Origin: Schistosoma mansoni
Taxonomy: Eukaryota; Platyhelminthes; Trematoda; Strigeidida; Schistosomatidae
Reading direction: 5' to 3'
Length of the DNA: 64,000 bases
Assembly (NCBI RefSeq): GCF_000237925.1
Contig: NC_031497.1
Coordinates: 13,190,512-13,254,511, forward strand
Shown: one piece after another, positions 38,271 through 47,499 of the stretch
How the letters are laid out: every line of letters starts with the position of its first letter
Position numbering within the stretch: position 1 is the first letter of the stretch
Notes under the pieces: model-generated
Databases searched by the model: none
What the model was told of the DNA's origin: nothing
The model's input: only the letters and a program-made list of their open reading frames with translations
Made by a program: the position numbers and the translations under genes

Positions 38271-41200
38271 TACATCTCATTAATTTTCTTCCTCGCTGTG
38301 CTAATGTGAATTATAACAAATTGGACCGATACACAATAGTTCCAGGCCCTACATCGATGGAAAACATCTGACACTGCACTTTTTGGAACTTCACTGGGGA
38401 ATTAATAATTGTGAGACGGTAAGTAGTTTAACTATCTAACCTTAAGCATAAAAACACTATAGCTTATAACGTTTATCTGTAGGGCAGCAGAAAAAGCATT
38501 TTCGGAAGAATAATGCAGTTCAATTAAAGACAATCAAAGTCTAGGTTGAATCAAAATAAGTTGATTAAGATGACAGCATAAAACATAAAGTTAATATTCC
38601 AGTCAAGAAAAGCCACAGACTTATTTTTACAATAAAATCACGACCATCGTACAATACATCACCTACACTAATTACCTTGGCGTTTAGCAGAAGTGAAAAA
38701 TCGTTTTTATAACGCACAAAAATAAACATAATAACGGATGAAGTTCAGATGATACGTATCTCTATGAGGACTTACGGGTTTATCTTTCATCGTGGGTGAT
38801 GATACGCACCAATAGTATTTTCCTTCATCAACAATACAAGCATTAATAAGACTTTGAACAGATCGTTCATCTTGGAATAGCAGAAAACAATAGCCTAAAC
38901 GAACACAGAAATTTAGGATAAACAGGTAATCTGTGGAGGTAGTACTGATATGTTAATATCAATGAATTGTTCTTTAGTGGTATACGACTACGGATCGGAA
39001 TTCAGCAAGTAGTACAGGTTAATGTACAGAACTATAGGAATCAACGAATATGAAGTGGGATTTTTATTTCATGAACCTAAAATGATTGAGAGTTAAATCT
39101 TTTAATTAATGAGAACTAGTTTTATCTAGAGAAAAATCAATAATTGGTGCAAATTAGTTAGTTCACTCCAGGCCAATGAATGATGAGGTTTCTAATCACT
39201 GACCTCAGGCATGTGATAATTTATGGTGTTAATAATGACCAAGAGTATCAAACTGTAACATATCATCAAAGTGAAACAAAAGTTTACTGAATCGCAATTA
39301 CATTCATTGTAACTTCTTTGGAAAGACTGAATATATAGCTTTAAGGTACTACTTATATCCCCTTTATTTTCTTTGCAAATATGACTTCACATGCGATAAA
39401 CAATGCATCTACCAATTTCTTAACTAAACAGAGTGGATTGAATTCTTACTAGGAATTAAGATATTTTTTCCAAGACCAAGTTTACAACGACGTAAAAACT
39501 TGGAGAGTTATTGTTGATAATTATTAGTCTTTCATTAAGTAATGGCTAAATGAATCCGTAAGAACTACTATTCCCAAACTTTAAATGAAAAAACTTTTTT
39601 AAAGGAGAGGAAAAAGGATGAGGTACAACTTACCTTTTGGTGGAAAATATGCCTTACTTTCGGTTTTATGAGGCCAGTCAACTATTAAAGGGCCAAATCG
39701 ACGAAAAGCAGTGGTTATTTCCTCTAAAACAGAATCGAAAAATGTTTTGATTAACGAATTAATGGTGTATGCAGAAATGTACGATGACAGCCAATGTAGA
39801 GGCGGTTCAGTAGAGTCAGTCAGTCAACTACAACGTAGGACCAGGCACATATATGCATCGGTCCAAGTTTCCATACCTTATTAGCACAACAAGATGAACA
39901 CCGAATTCATAGTAGTTAATTTAATGGTGGTAGAACTATGAGGCAAATACCAATACTACTGTTAGAAATATCAATCTCACGAATTATTTATTACTGAAAA
40001 TCAACTTACAGCAATACACAAACACCACAGTTAATCGACTTCGCGATCTTTTGTGGACGTCAATCTCTGACTTTATAGATAACTGATCACTAGGCAATTT
40101 TACAGTTTGGAATATGTTTTGAAGCTGTGTCGAAATTAATGCGTATCATTTAATTTATGATACAACTATGTGGTACAGACGGCTACGATAATTAAAATAG
40201 ATCTAAAATTAATTAACTATTGTATGTTGACTCGGCTGGTAAGTTTTTATTTTACTTCAATATTTCACCTTGGGGATAATACCTGGTATCATTTACATGT
40301 ATATGTACCTGCTCCGTCGTTTCGTTAAAGTAATTTCTAAGCCTTCGCAATCTAAGTGCTGGAACTATATTACTTGCGCTGTAAGTTGAGCGAAGGATTT
40401 CAAGTACTGGTATTTTTTCACGATGCTGTTTTCTTTAGGACCCATCTTTGAACATTCTGAAGCTTTGCATACCAGACCAAAAAAAGGTATTTTTGACTTG
40501 GTCAAAGTTCAATGCAGCTGCGTGATTAAGTAATATGACCATGACCCCAAAGATTCTTAATGCCAGTAAATAAAGTGCTTTGTAAGTGTAGATAAATAGC
40601 GAATTTCTTGATGTATTCAAAAGATCGATTCAATGGTTTATGACCTATTATTTATACTAACAGTCTTAAGGATAAATAAGTTTAAAGATGTTTCATTGCA
40701 CACAAACATTTCCTCGACTACTATTACTATATTCAGTCATTTATCGTCTTCTTCCTCATTCAGTTAGTAAACAGAACATACGTCGATTAATTCAGTAAGA
40801 AGTTAACTGTTTGAAACCTAAAATCATTTCTTTAAACTTCGCTATGTTCACCAAATATATATCGTATTATAATTAGGGCTTAGTGTAAAGCGCTAAATAT
40901 AGCCTATATGTAGTGGTGAAACGCACCCTTTTACAGAAAATCACTTTTATACCGAAGATTGACTTGAAGGAGTTTGGTAATTAAATCCAGTGAGGCGTCT
41001 CTAGACATGTGGTTCAGACGTTGTCGCTGAGTTGCTATACTACAACTAGTGATCAATTACATATTCAAAAAAACACTTAAGCCTATAAAGTTTACCAATG
41101 TTGAAATACTAAGCTCCCCTTTACCTCTAATCAAGTAATCAAAATACCCAACTTTTCCATCAGTTAACTTGTAAAATGAATTTCAACCCTTCAAATTCAC

Positions 41201-44200
41201 TTAACCGGCCTTATAATTCTTGAGAAAATGCTATCATACATAATAGTCAAAGTTACAATCCACAATATCAATGGTCAAATAACTCAGAATTAGGAATTTT
41301 GTTTTTCTGAACCCCAAGGTGTACTAAATTTTTGCATTATTAATCCACCACAAATTAAAAATCTCTCAAAACAGTCATAATACACAAGAGTTACATCGAA
41401 CAAAATCATCTACGATTCGTGTTTTCGATACTGATAAAATAAATTCACATAAAGCACCAAAAATATGAAATCCACAAACTTTACCATCCTAAAAACCTGA
41501 GGTTTTGTATAAATTCAAGGACACAGTGAGTGAAAGAAGCAACAATAACTGCTGGATTCAATGAACAGGTCGGTAGTGTCTTGGTGTTAAAAATAATGAT
41601 TGCACTTTTCTTCGAACACCTCAAAAATTTTCAATATACATATATCCTGAAATCGAAGTTTAAACTAGTGATCGAGGGTAACTAAAATTGAAATTTTTAT
41701 CCATTTACCGTCGACTATTTACTTTTGGTATTCTAACAAACTCCTAAGTTATGTAACAAAATAACGGAAAACAACTTGATGTTCAAAATACAGGAAAAAA
41801 TGGTCCGTTACAGAATAAAGTTTGAGCGTATAAACCATGAGACTACAATACAAATATTAAACTAGTAACTGGAAATGAAATTTTAGATCATTGAAGTCCA
41901 CGAAGTGTATGAAGCAAATGTCTAGAAATTACTTTTAAAATAATAGACAAGTCAAAGCTGCATTTTTAAGACCTTGGGTATTAAACTAGTATCCAGGATA
42001 CCAGTAAAGATGTTTGAAGCTGAGAAGGATCGAAGGAAATCAAAGAATCCATATCGTAATGCGTCATTATCTCCTTACTAAGGTTTGTATTTTAACTAAT
42101 AAACAGACTTGTACTTGAACTGGTTTCAAGAAATAATAGTAGTAGCACTCACAAGCCATATAGGCTTATTTACCGAAATAAAGACAAGGATTTTTGAGTT
42201 AATGATAATCCCCAACCATCTTTTCTCCCATCAAGTGGTTGTTAGAGTTTGGTTGAAATTAGAGTACCTAAGCTAATGAGCAACAGCGACGATGCATTTA
42301 ATTAATATATACAAAACGCCCTATCAACAAACAAATTATATATGATGAGGAATATAGACTTTTATACGAATAATCGTGAAGTCATAGTCATCATTTTTTA
42401 CTGAACTATTTTCCATTATTTGAACCAAACAGTGACGAGCGTAATAAAATAATTTACATCAATAACCCACGAAAAGCAAAAAATTCCAGCTAATATATAT
42501 TGACATACCTTCGTCTATATCAGGTGGGAGACCTCCAACGAATACTTTGCGTGAAAATCCCTCTTCACGAGTAAAGATATTTGCAAACATAGAATATGGA
42601 CTTGTCATTCCAGCTGAACCCATTATTGAACTCCCGTTGTAGCTAGAAAGACTATTAAAACTTGAACTTTGGTTATTTGAACCATTTATCATAGGTGTTG
42701 AGTTGTGTATTGACGGTGAGCCTAAGACAGGCATTTGGCTTGCAGAATTTAAACCAGGTATTTGTTGGTCTATCTCTCCAAAACTAGATGACAATGTTAA
42801 ATCATCGATCCCCCCCATAGATGTACTATTTGCATTCGAAGAAGCTAAATTAGAACCTCCAATGCTACTGATTTCAAAAGATTTGATAACTTCCATAAGC
42901 TGTTGATCTAGCCCGTATTTGAAACTATCTAAGGAACTTTCCGACGTTGGACTATTGAATGACAAGGTATTTGTGAAGGAGTCTCCAGAAGAACACAGAA
43001 CAAGCGGACTATTTGCAGACGATGAGGACCCAACACTGTTTAGTGACTGGATGATAGAGTGGTTATTAAAACTTCCAGCACTGTTATTCACACCAGAATC
43101 CTCACAACCATTTGGGAGAGCTGAGAGAGTGGAATTAACTGCAGTTAAACTACCACGATTACCATTTAGTTGAATATTACTTGTGACAATGTTCATGGGA
43201 CTTTTACCTAGTGGTACTTGTTGTGAATTTTGATGATGTTGTTGCTGTTGCTGCCAATGTGCCATCATTCGGTGTTGGGGGCGCTTAGGAAACATACTAT
43301 ATATATTTGACAGACCTGCCTCGTTTACTTTATTGTTACTGGTAATACTGACGCCGGGTGTAGATACTGATACAAGACCCACGGACACAGCTGCTCGATT
43401 TAAGGAACCGTTAGCCATTCCACCACCAAAACCGACAGGTCCGACCATATTTGGAATGTTCTGGACGTTTGACTTATGAAGTGTTTGATGAACTGATGAA
43501 TTTTGAGACCATGAAACCGTATTGCCTTCATTTCCAGGAAAATCACAAACTGTAGGAGAATTCGAATCAGTGACAAGACTACTGCCTAACTTTGATGAAA
43601 CACCGGTGCCGTTGCTGCTCCATGCATTGGAAACCATGTATCCAAGTGCAGAGTTTGACAGCCCATTAGAATTACTCGACCACATACCTTTATTAACTGC
43701 AGGGTAGCGTGCTGTTTGGTGAGCCCCGGTGATTGGGCGCTTAGTCGCAACAGTCGCAGTAGTGGAATTGTTGCTATGACAAGTGGGGAAAATGTTACTA
43801 CAATGACCGTCACTTAAAACACTATCTTGATCTATTTCTGTGTTAGACATAAGAGACGTGATCGTGTCCCCGACAAATGAAAAGCCATGGTCAGCAGAAG
43901 TAACCCCTGCACAATTCCGGTGGTTCCATGCATTACTCGGTACTCCGAATTCAGTTGAAATGTCCAAATTGTCCGACTCAGCTTGAAAACACTTCGTGTC
44001 GCTTTTTTGATTGATACCTGTAAGCGTATCAGTTGTAATACCAGACTCTATTGCCGCTCTTATTAAACGATAGTCTGCACTAAGATTGTTAACACGCAAG
44101 CAAGTAGTATCTGTTAACTGGTCAACAGAAGTCAAATTATGTGTTTTGTTTAGCTTATTTCGATATTCTGATTCGCACAACTGTCCATCAAGGCGACCAT

Positions 44201-44693
44201 AAGCGAGTTTCCCGAAATCAACTACATCTGACGCAGATGAGATCTTATCCAAATGTTCTGAGTTTGATTTTATTAAGGACAGAAAATGATTTTTGTTCAG
44301 ATCATCAGAGCCAGTTACACAAGAACTGGTCAGTTGTGATCCAAGAGCCAGTGAGTCACTAACTTCGGTCAAAGGTGTAGATACTTGACACCCCTGACAG
44401 GACACTGGTGTTAAAATTATCCCAGAGCTATTTGTGGGATTACGGGATAAGTCACGATCTTTTCGAGCATTCTCAAAAGTTTCAGGTGTAGTGTTACTTC
44501 CGATTCCAATATCAGAGAGATGGTCCAGATCAGAGCGTACGACATCTGACATTCGAGAAACGGTCGTACTATACAAGGAAAGATCTGAGGAAGTGAGGTG
44601 GTCTGCATTTTGGAGAGCTGGTCTACATGATGGTGACTTCAAAAAGCTTTTTTGAACAGTAGAACTTCTTACCAGTTCGATTTCCCCATTCAT
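25407..44693 (-). CDS. CPEB: CPEB2/3/4 (Orb2)-class cytoplasmic polyadenylation element-binding protein, six exons
   Basis: RNA-binding translational regulator that recognises U-rich CPE elements in 3'UTRs and controls poly(A) tail length and translation (family knowledge). Joining exons 42509-44693, 39634-39723, 38776-38894, 34700-34814, 27388-27569 and 25407-25631 gives 2916 nt, one open frame of 971 residues plus stop; every junction has GT/AG. Residues 1-715 are Ser/Asn/Thr-rich and probably disordered, with a Gln/His-rich patch near 475-490. RRM1 begins at [13 protein letters not shown] (about 716), RRM2 at [14 protein letters not shown] (about 823), and a ZZ-type zinc domain follows with Cys 910, 913, 918, 927, 932, 937, 940 and His 945, 953. 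The RRM-ZZ part follows the CPEB2/3/4 subfamily almost residue for residue, more closely than CPEB1. The start ATG has an in-frame TAG directly before it. Family assignment is very secure; the 5' end is less so. Confidence 0.95.
27354..27372. repeat. (AT)n microsatellite in CPEB intron 5
   Basis: About nine AT units, only 15 bp downstream of the CPEB exon 5 donor. Confidence 0.9.
27388..27569 (-). CDS. CPEB: CPEB exon 5 (RRM2 core)
   Basis: A 182-nt exon with acceptor AAATAG and donor GTAAGT. It encodes [20 protein letters not shown] and the RNP1-like [17 protein letters not shown], ending at NEIDKR. The match to the RRM2 of animal CPEB2-4 is nearly complete. Confidence 0.95.
28978..29003. 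repeat. (ATT)n microsatellite at RTE 5' boundary
   Basis: About eight ATT units just upstream of the RTE leader; it may mark or lie within the element's 5' end. Confidence 0.85.
29138..32017 (+). CDS. RTE-like ORF: endonuclease plus reverse transcriptase
   Basis: The 959-residue polyprotein mediates target-primed reverse transcription (family role). The endonuclease domain starts at MASFNVRTL (about residue 21), with LSETRI (Glu about 54), DLNAQVG (about 181) and SDHALV (about 276). The reverse transcriptase has VVPIFKKG and [10 protein letters not shown] (about 550), [13 protein letters not shown] (about 634), [14 protein letters not shown] (about 692) and HADDIVLL (about 737), followed by FVYLGSYIS and the C-terminal [11 protein letters not shown] block. 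The active site reads HADD rather than the usual YADD. The ORF ends at TGA 32015-32017, but the same frame then stays open for 56 codons to TAA at 32186 and encodes the usual RTE tail (NRSQWRACC). So this TGA probably truncates the family's C-terminus. The first ATG of the frame was taken as start; MASFN could be the functional one. Confidence 0.88.
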   Translation: MLPPIMNTEAVFLKPRTPFKMASFNVRTLMQIRQQIGLVISLEGLNVDVCCLSETRIQDSSEVLQIRSPSVASKSLFHVRLSGDPVASSSGLAGVGVALSARAEAALIDWIPINSRLCAVRLESSIKVRRNRREKRCLFVISAYAPTDCSPDAIKDEFYHQLTVLLQKARSTDTVVLAGDLNAQVGRLGTEESRLGGRWGLVGRRTDNGDRLLQLCTDHNLFLASTNFRHSHRQCATWRPPYASQAWTQIDHIAISYRWRGCVQDCRSFWSTYLESDHALVCANLTLLFSGRRIDRHQRIDVSKLVATSVASKYRAELASRLAIIPPKSIDEHWLHLHDAMKMASKAACGFAKRPAYKHWVSSGSLQLMEARRSTPGDREFDHKRRLLRNEIRQSLRKDREAWWSERANEMEAAAASGNCRKLFQLIRATGSKKSGVSETIYEDDGMPITNISRRLGRWAEFFEGQFNWPSALATSTSLSCPPWPVTTDPPNEAEVLKELQLSKRYKSPGSDDLPPALFKDGGGFLAKELTVSFAKVWEQESVPTSWNESIVVPIFKKGSRCSCNNYRGISLLPIASKLLASVILRRLFKSRERLTREEQAGFRSGRGCIDHIFTLRQMLEHRHTYRRPTIVVFLDIRAAFDSLDRTVLWDCLLKKGVPEKFINILKALYTNTSGRVRAYNHLSPLFHSSSGVRQGCPISPFLFNFAIDDILETALMDVSNGGVDLLPGELLLDLEHADDIVLLCDNAQGMQSALNQLAISIRRYGMCFAPSKCKVLLQDWQDSHPVLTLDGEQIEVVEKFVYLGSYISAGGGVSDEIDARIRKARAAYANLGHLWRLRDVSLAVKGRIYNASVRAVLLYACETWPLQVEDVRRLSVSDHRCLRRIADIQWQHRVSNAEVWHRVFGRRDNNSIGDTILKHRIRWLGHVLRMSSQRIPRRTLFADCGSGWKKRRGGQCMT
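32706..32725. repeat. (TA)n microsatellite
   Basis: About ten TA units in CPEB intron 4. Confidence 0.9.
33064..33090. repeat. (AT)n microsatellite
   Basis: About thirteen AT units in CPEB intron 4. Confidence 0.92.
34700..34814 (-). CDS. CPEB: CPEB exon 4 (inter-RRM linker and start of RRM2)
   Basis: A 115-nt exon with acceptor AATAG and donor GTAAGT. It reads [20 protein letters not shown], then [18 protein letters not shown]. This is the nearly invariant linker and RNP2 of RRM2 in CPEB2-4. It ends in phase 1; the split codon with exon 5 gives Ile. Confidence 0.93.
36463..36740. repeat. Dispersed repeat family X, in CPEB intron 3
   Basis: Second close copy of the segment at 12960-13233, in the same orientation, with small indels. 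Its minus-strand frame (36397-36693) is open through the conserved block. Confidence 0.7.
37741..38230 (-). mobile_element. Short RTE-tailed element in CPEB intron 3
   Basis: On the minus strand it ends TGTGTGGCGCATATGTATTC, GGTGCCTCCTTGTACCAA and an AAAT-type tail, matching the 3' ends of the two RTE copies (32331-32400 and 60553-60626). The preceding 400 bp is GC-richer than the intron and is not RTE coding sequence. The segment may be a non-autonomous, SINE-like element using an RTE tail, or a 3'UTR variant. A (TA)n tract begins at 38234. The 74-codon plus-strand frame inside it (37957-38181) is probably fortuitous. Confidence 0.6.
38234..38269. repeat. (TA)n microsatellite
   Basis: About eighteen TA units at the edge of the RTE-tailed element in CPEB intron 3. 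Confidence 0.93.
38776..38894 (-). CDS. CPEB: CPEB exon 3 (end of RRM1)
   Basis: A 119-nt exon with acceptor GTTTAG and donor GTAAGT. It reads [20 protein letters not shown] and ends at SSPTMKDKP, the C-terminal half of RRM1 in CPEB2-4. It enters in phase 1, using the G left by exon 2, and leaves in phase 0. Confidence 0.93.
39634..39723 (-). CDS. CPEB: CPEB exon 2 (middle of RRM1)
   Basis: This 90-nt exon is too short to stand out as an open frame. The acceptor is TTTTAG and the donor GTAAGT. It supplies [20 protein letters not shown] and continues to YFPPK, which matches the conserved RRM1 core of CPEB2-4 and joins in frame with both neighbours. Confidence 0.93.
39724..42508 (-). other. 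CPEB intron 1
   Basis: A 2785-nt intron; nothing beyond AT-rich sequence is recognised in it. Confidence 0.85.
42509..44693 (-). CDS. CPEB: CPEB exon 1 (first coding exon; N-terminal region and start of RRM1)
   Basis: The open frame runs from ATG at 44693-44691 to a GTATGT donor (GT at 42508-42507), ending in phase 1 after RRM1 residues PDIDE. It encodes 728 complete codons, rich in Ser, Asn, Thr and Gly, with no recognisable domain before RRM1. Reading through the donor would add an unrelated tail and stop, so the donor is preferred. A pyrimidine tract plus CCCATAG sits directly before the ATG, so an upstream 5'UTR exon or a spliced leader could join there. Confidence 0.9.
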
Positions 44694-45325
44694 CTATGGG
44701 AAAGAAAAATTTATTCGACTGCCATAATCATTTTACTTAATATAGCACTTAGGATATAACAATAAAATGCATGTTAGTTAGATTACAATACTACAAAAGC
44801 AAGGATTACCACTGCTGGCACGTATCCAAAGTATTAGCGGTAGGGCAAGTAACGAATTGCCCCTAGCGATGGAGCACTTAAACAAGCGTTGTCCAAAGAC
44901 CAACACTTATTAAGTTACTTAGAAAAGTCTATCTCCTCGTTATTTTCGAAACCGTGGTGTTTATCCATGTTTAAGAATTTCGAATCCGTTGATAATTGAC
45001 TCCGATTCTTTAATTTCCTTAACTTCAAGACTCATACTGAAGAATCGTGTAACAGCTACAAACTTAAGTTTCTTTGGCTTCCTAGTCTAGATACTGCAAT
45101 TAAATCCTTCAAATAATAAGCTGATTTCTCTACGCAACTTTTCATGATGGTGCGAAAAAAGAATGCTACGAACCATATCGTTCGTTCATCCCTCTGAAAG
45201 GTGCATAATAAATGTCGTCAATGTCTTTTATTTTAATGCACCTAAATGGTTGAATGCATGAAGTAAGGCATCCACCCCAATTAAGGCAATTTGCTGTGTC
45301 CTTAAGTGCCCTATTCTCTTAATCG
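44694..45325 (-). other. CPEB 5' flank or 5' intron
   Basis: TTTTTCTTTCCCATAG directly precedes the start codon, resembling a splice acceptor. No upstream exon or promoter is identifiable. Confidence 0.45.
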
Positions 45326-45329
45326 ACTT

Positions 45330-45469
45330 CGGGAAATAGAAGATATGAAAAGGATGAATTACAAGTGGGAGGAACTGGAAAGGATTGCCCAGGACAGAGT
45401 TGGATGGAGAATACTGGTATGCGGCCTATGCTCCTCCATGAGAGGTAACAGGCGTAAGTAAGTAAGTAA
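45330..45469 (+). mobile_element. 3' scrap of an RTE-like element (different subfamily)
   Basis: A plus-strand frame reads [20 protein letters not shown] and ends RGNRRK followed by TAA at 45459-45461. This [10 protein letters not shown]-x-x-W-R signature is the C-terminal end of schistosome RTE reverse transcriptases. It ends in a GTAA tandem tail (45454-45469). It is 5'-truncated. Confidence 0.75.
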
Positions 45470-45910
45470 CTTTTCACGCGATGCTTAATTTATTTGAAAC
45501 TATGAAGGCGATTATGGACCGATGCACTGATGTGAACGAAGTTGCATGCTTTGACTCGGCAGGCCTAATCACCTCAAAAGTGCTTCGCTTGTCTTTGAGT
45601 TAAATAATGTATTGATGCGACCGTATTTTTTTAGCAAAGTTTCTCAGGAAGGAGTATTTTTGCCCGTCAGAATGAGGTCTGGACCGAAAAATATGATTTG
45701 GGAAAATGACCACACAGATTAGGCAGTCATTATGGCACAAAAACCATAGCATATAAGGTCTTTTATTCTAGTAGTGTAAGTAGGTTAATTACTACTATTC
45801 ATAGACCTCAGTACTGTAAGAGAATAAGTGACTTTAACTGAGTGTCCATATCATACTTGTTGCATTAAATTTCAAACTTGCCAACGATAGTGCGGTTATC
45901 GATTATTAAC

Positions 45911-46490
45911 AATAATTTATTGCAAACACATCAGGCTTACTCTATTTTTCGTATAAATGGCCAGTAATCTACACCATGACTTTTATAAGGAAGACATCAA
46001 CCTAGCATAGGTAATAAAAAGACTAAGTCAGTAAACTTATACAAAAGAACACTCATGTAATACAGCGACTGGATATTGAGTTTGTTGGATAAAACTGTGT
46101 GATAGGTTCGCGGTTGTTGTGAAGTGTCCTAAACAATGCATTCGGTAGAATCTATGACTTTTCTGAGTACATAGTTCAAGTCTTTGCATATACCTGCTGC
46201 GAACGCGCCTCGGGGAGACGAAAAAAGAAAGGAAGAAACAGCAGAGCTAATGACAATAAGTGGCCAAATAAGCCTAACTATTTGTAGCGGACAAATCGAA
46301 GCGTTTTTAACAAATTGATGAACTCGATATCCAATTTCTGTATTACATGAGTGTTCTGTTGTAAAAGTTTACTGACTTAGTCTTTTTATTAACTTTACTA
46401 GGTTGGTGTCTTCCTTATAAAAGTCGTGTTGTAGATTACTGATCATTTCTACGAAAATAGAGTAAGCCTGATATGGTTGCAATAAATCAT
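45911..46490. mobile_element. Foldback/MITE-like element with about 178-bp inverted arms
   Basis: The left arm (45911 to about 46088) and right arm (about 46314-46490) are imperfect inverted copies: each, read inward, runs ATTTATTGCAA, TCAGGCTTACTCTATTTT, CAGTAATCTACA, GACTTTTATAAGGAAGACA, AATAAAAAGACTAAGTCAGT, AACACTCATGTAATACAG. The loop of about 225 bp has no ORF. Possible target duplication TTAAC (45906-45910) versus TTACC (46490-46494). No transposase is present, so it would be non-autonomous. Confidence 0.8.
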
Positions 46491-46494
46491 TACC

Positions 46495-46912
46495 ACATGG
46501 TCAAGTAACACTTCCTTCAAATTCAGACTATATGGAGTAACATTGGTATTTCTACTTATTACCCCTATCAGCATCTTCGTACCAACCATGGAATATATGA
46601 GCAACGGACAAGGGACTGATTTAGAAAAGTTTTAAAATAAATTATACATATGGGCTTTGCCGTTCGGAATTTTTACACGAACAGAGAAAACTAATAGCCC
46701 CAATACTGCGACTCATTGACACGTGTTTTAGGGACAACTAAACTTAGTAAATTAGTTTCGATTGAAATCCAAATACACGACACACACCATAGTAATAATG
46801 ATGTGTAGCATTTCGCAAATAATTACTTATGTGACGGATTGTTCAAAATATTTTTCTTACCCAAGTATACAATGATAGTACGTCGGTAGGATGATAAAAC
46901 TAGTCCCATTAT
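46495..46912. other. Unassigned spacer between foldback and LTR-like segment
   Basis: No coding signature or repeat recognised. Confidence 0.5.
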
Positions 46913-47222
46913 ATCACACCCAGGATTCATGATCCAGAATAGAGGACTGGAATAACACGGCAGTACTTTATTCATTACAATTACAAGAAGTCACACACAG
47001 TGAGTCCGAAGTAGAAGTCAAGGAGAGAAAAGAAAGTCACATATTTAATAGCCAACAAGTTTTGTCTGTCTGTTTACGCTAAGTGATCAGTCATACTTTA
47101 CTCCCACTACCACATATCAGTTATGCCATTTGTGGCTGTTGCGTTATGGCCTACGAGGGTGGCTGGAAATGATTTTGAATAGCGAAAATGGTCTGAATGA
47201 CATTTTTCATCCATCACACCCA
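46913..47222 (-). mobile_element. LTR-like segment with polyadenylation signal, bounded by 10-bp direct repeats
   Basis: A compact segment of about 310 bp, less AT-rich than its surroundings, bounded by ATCACACCCA at 46913-46922 and 47213-47222. On the minus strand it has AATAAA (46972-46967) near its 3' part. It could be a solo LTR of another family or a short insertion with a 10-bp target duplication; the ends do not give clean TG...CA. Low confidence. Confidence 0.4.
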
Positions 47223-47499
47223 ACAACTTTCTCATTCGGCCGCCGAAATAGCGTTGTTGCTCGGCCTTATTACTCAGGGGGATAAGCCTAAGAATATATA
47301 CGAAGTCGAGGTGAAATACCTGAATCAGGATCTATAAACATTAGAGCCAAGTGAAGACTCATACATTAATATCTCGTGGATCTACTACAAGCACAGAGAG
47401 GCTGGTTTATTTTGATTGAAGGCTATCTATATATGCACTCTTCATTGACCCCACAAATGACTTTATAGAGCTCACTCGTCAGTAATGAGGATTATAGGT

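Larger units (their letters stand above)
34815..38775 (-). other. CPEB intron 3
   Basis: A 3961-nt intron with the family X repeat (36463-36740), the RTE-tailed element (37741-38230) and a less AT-rich patch (about 35440-35790) that looks repeat-derived but is not identified. Confidence 0.85.

Noticed and set aside
43586-43813. Open frames in other phases across CPEB exon 1 (e.g. 42703-43173 plus, 43586-43813 minus)
   Set aside because: Shadows of the long CPEB coding exon with no family features.
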